Source: an uncultured Oscillospiraceae bacterium
GTDB taxonomy: Bacteria; Bacillota; Clostridia; Oscillospirales; Oscillospiraceae
Assembly: GCA_900763965.1 (NCBI GenBank)
Contig: CAAFMG010000077.1
Location: forward strand, 1 to 6,438
Length of the DNA stretch: 6,438 nt
Reading direction: 5' to 3'
Position 1 is the first letter of the stretch. Each line of letters begins with the position of its first letter. This document shows positions 4,702-6,438 of this stretch, in pieces. The notes beneath the pieces were generated by a model. That model was not told the DNA's origin. It saw only the letters and a list, made by a program, of their open reading frames with translations, and did no database searches. The position numbers and the translations under genes are program-made.

Positions 4702-6381
4702 TTATTTGCCGGGTTTGAAGCTGTCCTTCAGGCTGACGCTGCGGTTGAACACCAGATGCTCGGGGGAGGAGTCCTTGCTGTCGGGGCAGAAGTAGCCCAG
4801 ACGCATAAACTGGAAGCTCATGGGAGCCTTGGCGTTCTTCAGGGAAGATTCCACCTTACAGCCGGTGAGCACCTCCAGAGAGTTGGGGTTCAGGCAGCTG
4901 AGGTAGTCCTTTCCGGCGGCATCGGGATCGGGATCGTCAAAGAGGTTACTGTACTGGCGAACCTCGGCATCCACAGCGGTCTCGGCATCCACCCAATGGA
5001 GGGTTGCGCCCTTGACCTTCCGGCCGTCGGCGGGATCGCCGCCCCGGGATTCGGGATCATAGGTAGCCAGAACTTCCACCACGTTGCCATTTTCATCGGT
5101 GACACAGCCGGTGCACTGGATCAGGTAAGCACCCTTCAGACGGCACTCGGGGCCATCGGGGTACAGACGCTTGTACTTGGGAATGGGCTGGGCCAGGAAG
5201 TCATCGGCTTCGATCCACAGGTTCCGGGAGAAGGTAATCTCCCGGGTACCGTCCTCAGGATGGTTGGGGTTGTTTTCCACCACCATGGTTTCGGACTGAC
5301 CCTCGGGGTAGTTGGTGATGGTCAGCTTCACCGGGTTCAGCACAGCCATGACACGCTGGGCAGTCTCATTCAGATCCTCCCGGAGGCAGAACTCCAGGAA
5401 AGCATAGGGGATGGTGTTGGGGGACTTGGCAACGCCTACACGCTCGCAGAAGTTGCGGATGGCGGCGGGGGTGTAGCCCCGGCGGCGCAGACCGCACAGC
5501 GTGGGCATACGGGGATCATCCCAGCCGGAAACATAGCCGTTTTCCACCAGGTTGCGCAGCTTCCGCTTGCTCAGCACGGTGTGGTCAATGCCCAGGCGGG
5601 CAAACTCGATCTGCCGGGGATGATGGGGCACGGAGACATTTTCCACCACCCAGTTGTACAGGGGACGGTGGTTTTCAAATTCCAGAGAGCACAGGGAGTG
5701 GGTAATGCCCTCCAGCGCATCCTGGATGGGATGGGCAAAGTCGTACATGGGATAGATGCACCACTTGTCACCCTGGCGGTGATGGTGCATATGGCGGATG
5801 CGGTAGATGACAGGGTCACGCATATTGAAGTTGCCGGAGGCCAGGTCGATCTTGGCTCTCAGGGTGTAGCGGTTGTCCTCAAATTCACCGGCACGCATCC
5901 GGGCGAACAGATCCAGGCTTTCTTCAATGGGACGGTCACGGTAGGGGGAGATGGCGGGGGTATTCAGATCGCCGCGGTACTCCTTAAACTGGTCGGGGGT
6001 CAGTTCGCAGACGTAAGCCAGGCCCTTCTTGATCAGCTCCACAGCATACTCGTAGTCCTTCTCAAAGTAGTCCGAGCCGTAGAAGAAGCGGTCGCCCCAG
6101 TCAAAGCCCAGCCAGTGAATGTCATCCTGAATGGCCTGGACGAATTCCACGTCCTCCTTGGTGGGGTTGGTGTCGTCCATGCGGAGGTTGCACAGACCGT
6201 TGTACTTTTCGGCGGTGCCAAAGTCGATGATCAGCGCCTTGCAGTGACCGATGTGCAGGTAGCCGTTGGGCTCCGGGGGGAACCGGGTGTGGACAGTCTG
6301 ACCGGCAAAGCGGCCGCCCTCGGCAATGTCCTCATCAATAAAAGCGTGGATGAAATTTTTGCTTTCGGTGATTTCAGCCAT
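4702..6381 (-). CDS. glnS: Glutaminyl-tRNA synthetase
   Basis: This 559-residue cytosolic class I synthetase attaches glutamine to tRNA-Gln using ATP. It is close in length to the 553-residue Escherichia coli enzyme and similar throughout. The HIGH motif is PNGYLHIGH (38-46) and the KMSKS equivalent is VLSKRKL (269-275). RMDDTNPTKED (67-77) and YPMYDFAHPIQDALEGITHS (210-229) carry Asp69 and Tyr214, matching the glutamine-recognising Asp66 and Tyr211 of E. coli. Glutamine rather than glutamate specificity is therefore expected. WDDPRMPT and GLRRRGYT (287-304) are typical of GlnRS, and the C-terminal beta-barrel anticodon-binding region (about 340-559) includes DPADGRKVKG. The ATG at 6381 has AGGAGAGGAAG (6401-6391) upstream. 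Many Firmicutes lack GlnRS and make Gln-tRNA by transamidation, so ancient transfer of this gene is possible. It converges with rex. Confidence 0.97.
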   Translation of the reverse strand: MAEITESKNFIHAFIDEDIAEGGRFAGQTVHTRFPPEPNGYLHIGHCKALIIDFGTAEKYNGLCNLRMDDTNPTKEDVEFVQAIQDDIHWLGFDWGDRFFYGSDYFEKDYEYAVELIKKGLAYVCELTPDQFKEYRGDLNTPAISPYRDRPIEESLDLFARMRAGEFEDNRYTLRAKIDLASGNFNMRDPVIYRIRHMHHHRQGDKWCIYPMYDFAHPIQDALEGITHSLCSLEFENHRPLYNWVVENVSVPHHPRQIEFARLGIDHTVLSKRKLRNLVENGYVSGWDDPRMPTLCGLRRRGYTPAAIRNFCERVGVAKSPNTIPYAFLEFCLREDLNETAQRVMAVLNPVKLTITNYPEGQSETMVVENNPNHPEDGTREITFSRNLWIEADDFLAQPIPKYKRLYPDGPECRLKGAYLIQCTGCVTDENGNVVEVLATYDPESRGGDPADGRKVKGATLHWVDAETAVDAEVRQYSNLFDDPDPDAAGKDYLSCLNPNSLEVLTGCKVESSLKNAKAPMSFQFMRLGYFCPDSKDSSPEHLVFNRSVSLKDSFKPGK

Positions 6382-6414
6382 CTGAATATACTTCCTCTCC
6401 TGTTATGTTTTCCA

Positions 6415-6429
6415 ATAATACGCTATTAT
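6415..6429. promoter_or_regulatory. Perfect palindrome over the glnS -10 and start region
   Basis: ATAATA (6415-6420) and TATTAT (6424-6429) are perfect inverted copies around CGC, giving a 15-base palindrome. On the minus strand it overlaps the glnS -10 box and extends to about the expected start site near 6418. A regulator bound here would block the promoter. A chance origin is possible because one arm overlaps the TATAAT box. Confidence 0.35.
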
Positions 6430-6430
6430 A
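6425..6430 (-). promoter_or_regulatory. -10 box of the glnS promoter
   Basis: The minus strand reads TATAAT at 6430-6425, a perfect sigma-A -10 hexamer, 43 bases before the glnS start codon. The -35 hexamer would lie beyond the window's right edge and cannot be checked. No extended TG is present before it. Confidence 0.6.
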
Positions 6431-6438
6431 CCCCAGCC

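Overview
The window carries five complete chromosomal genes of a spore-forming Clostridia-type Firmicute. The co-occurrence of SpoIIGA and pro-sigma-E points to an endospore former. The high GC content, the type III glutamine synthetase, the bacterial glutaminyl-tRNA synthetase and a Clostridia-style Rex suggest an Oscillospiraceae/Ruminococcaceae-like gut anaerobe. That placement is inference from gene content and protein similarity recalled from memory; no search was run.

Layout. Bases 1-27 look like the tail of a terminator from a gene outside the window. Bases 28-130 are the glnN leader, with a perfect 8-bp dyad (64-87). glnN (type III glutamine synthetase) runs 131-2215 on the plus strand and ends in a strong hairpin terminator (2220-2253). 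A G-rich, apparently non-coding stretch follows (2254-2410). It contains a plausible spoIIG-type promoter with an unusually long spacer and Spo0A-box-like motifs. Next come spoIIGA (2411-3187, GTG start) and sigE (3184-3891), overlapping by four bases as a translationally coupled pair. rex (3976-4635) follows, with its own near-consensus extended -10 promoter. A bidirectional terminator (4638-4672) separates rex from the convergent glnS (6381-4702, minus strand). The glnS -10 box and a palindrome lie at the right edge.

How the genes fit together. SpoIIGA is the membrane aspartic protease that removes the pro-sequence of sigma-E, the first mother-cell sporulation sigma factor, so these two genes form one functional unit. 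glnN makes glutamine from glutamate and ammonia, and glnS charges tRNA-Gln with glutamine. They share a metabolite but lie in separate, convergent transcription units. Rex is the NADH/NAD+ sensing repressor of fermentative and redox genes. It occupies the place where sigG sits in Bacillus and many clostridia.

I see no mobile element, CRISPR array, phage gene, RNA gene or evidently undescribed multi-gene system. The points worth a second look are regulatory or concern details within known families: the spoIIG-like promoter architecture, a short and barely basic sigma-E pro-sequence, a variant Rex wing, and unexplained dyads before glnN, rex and glnS.
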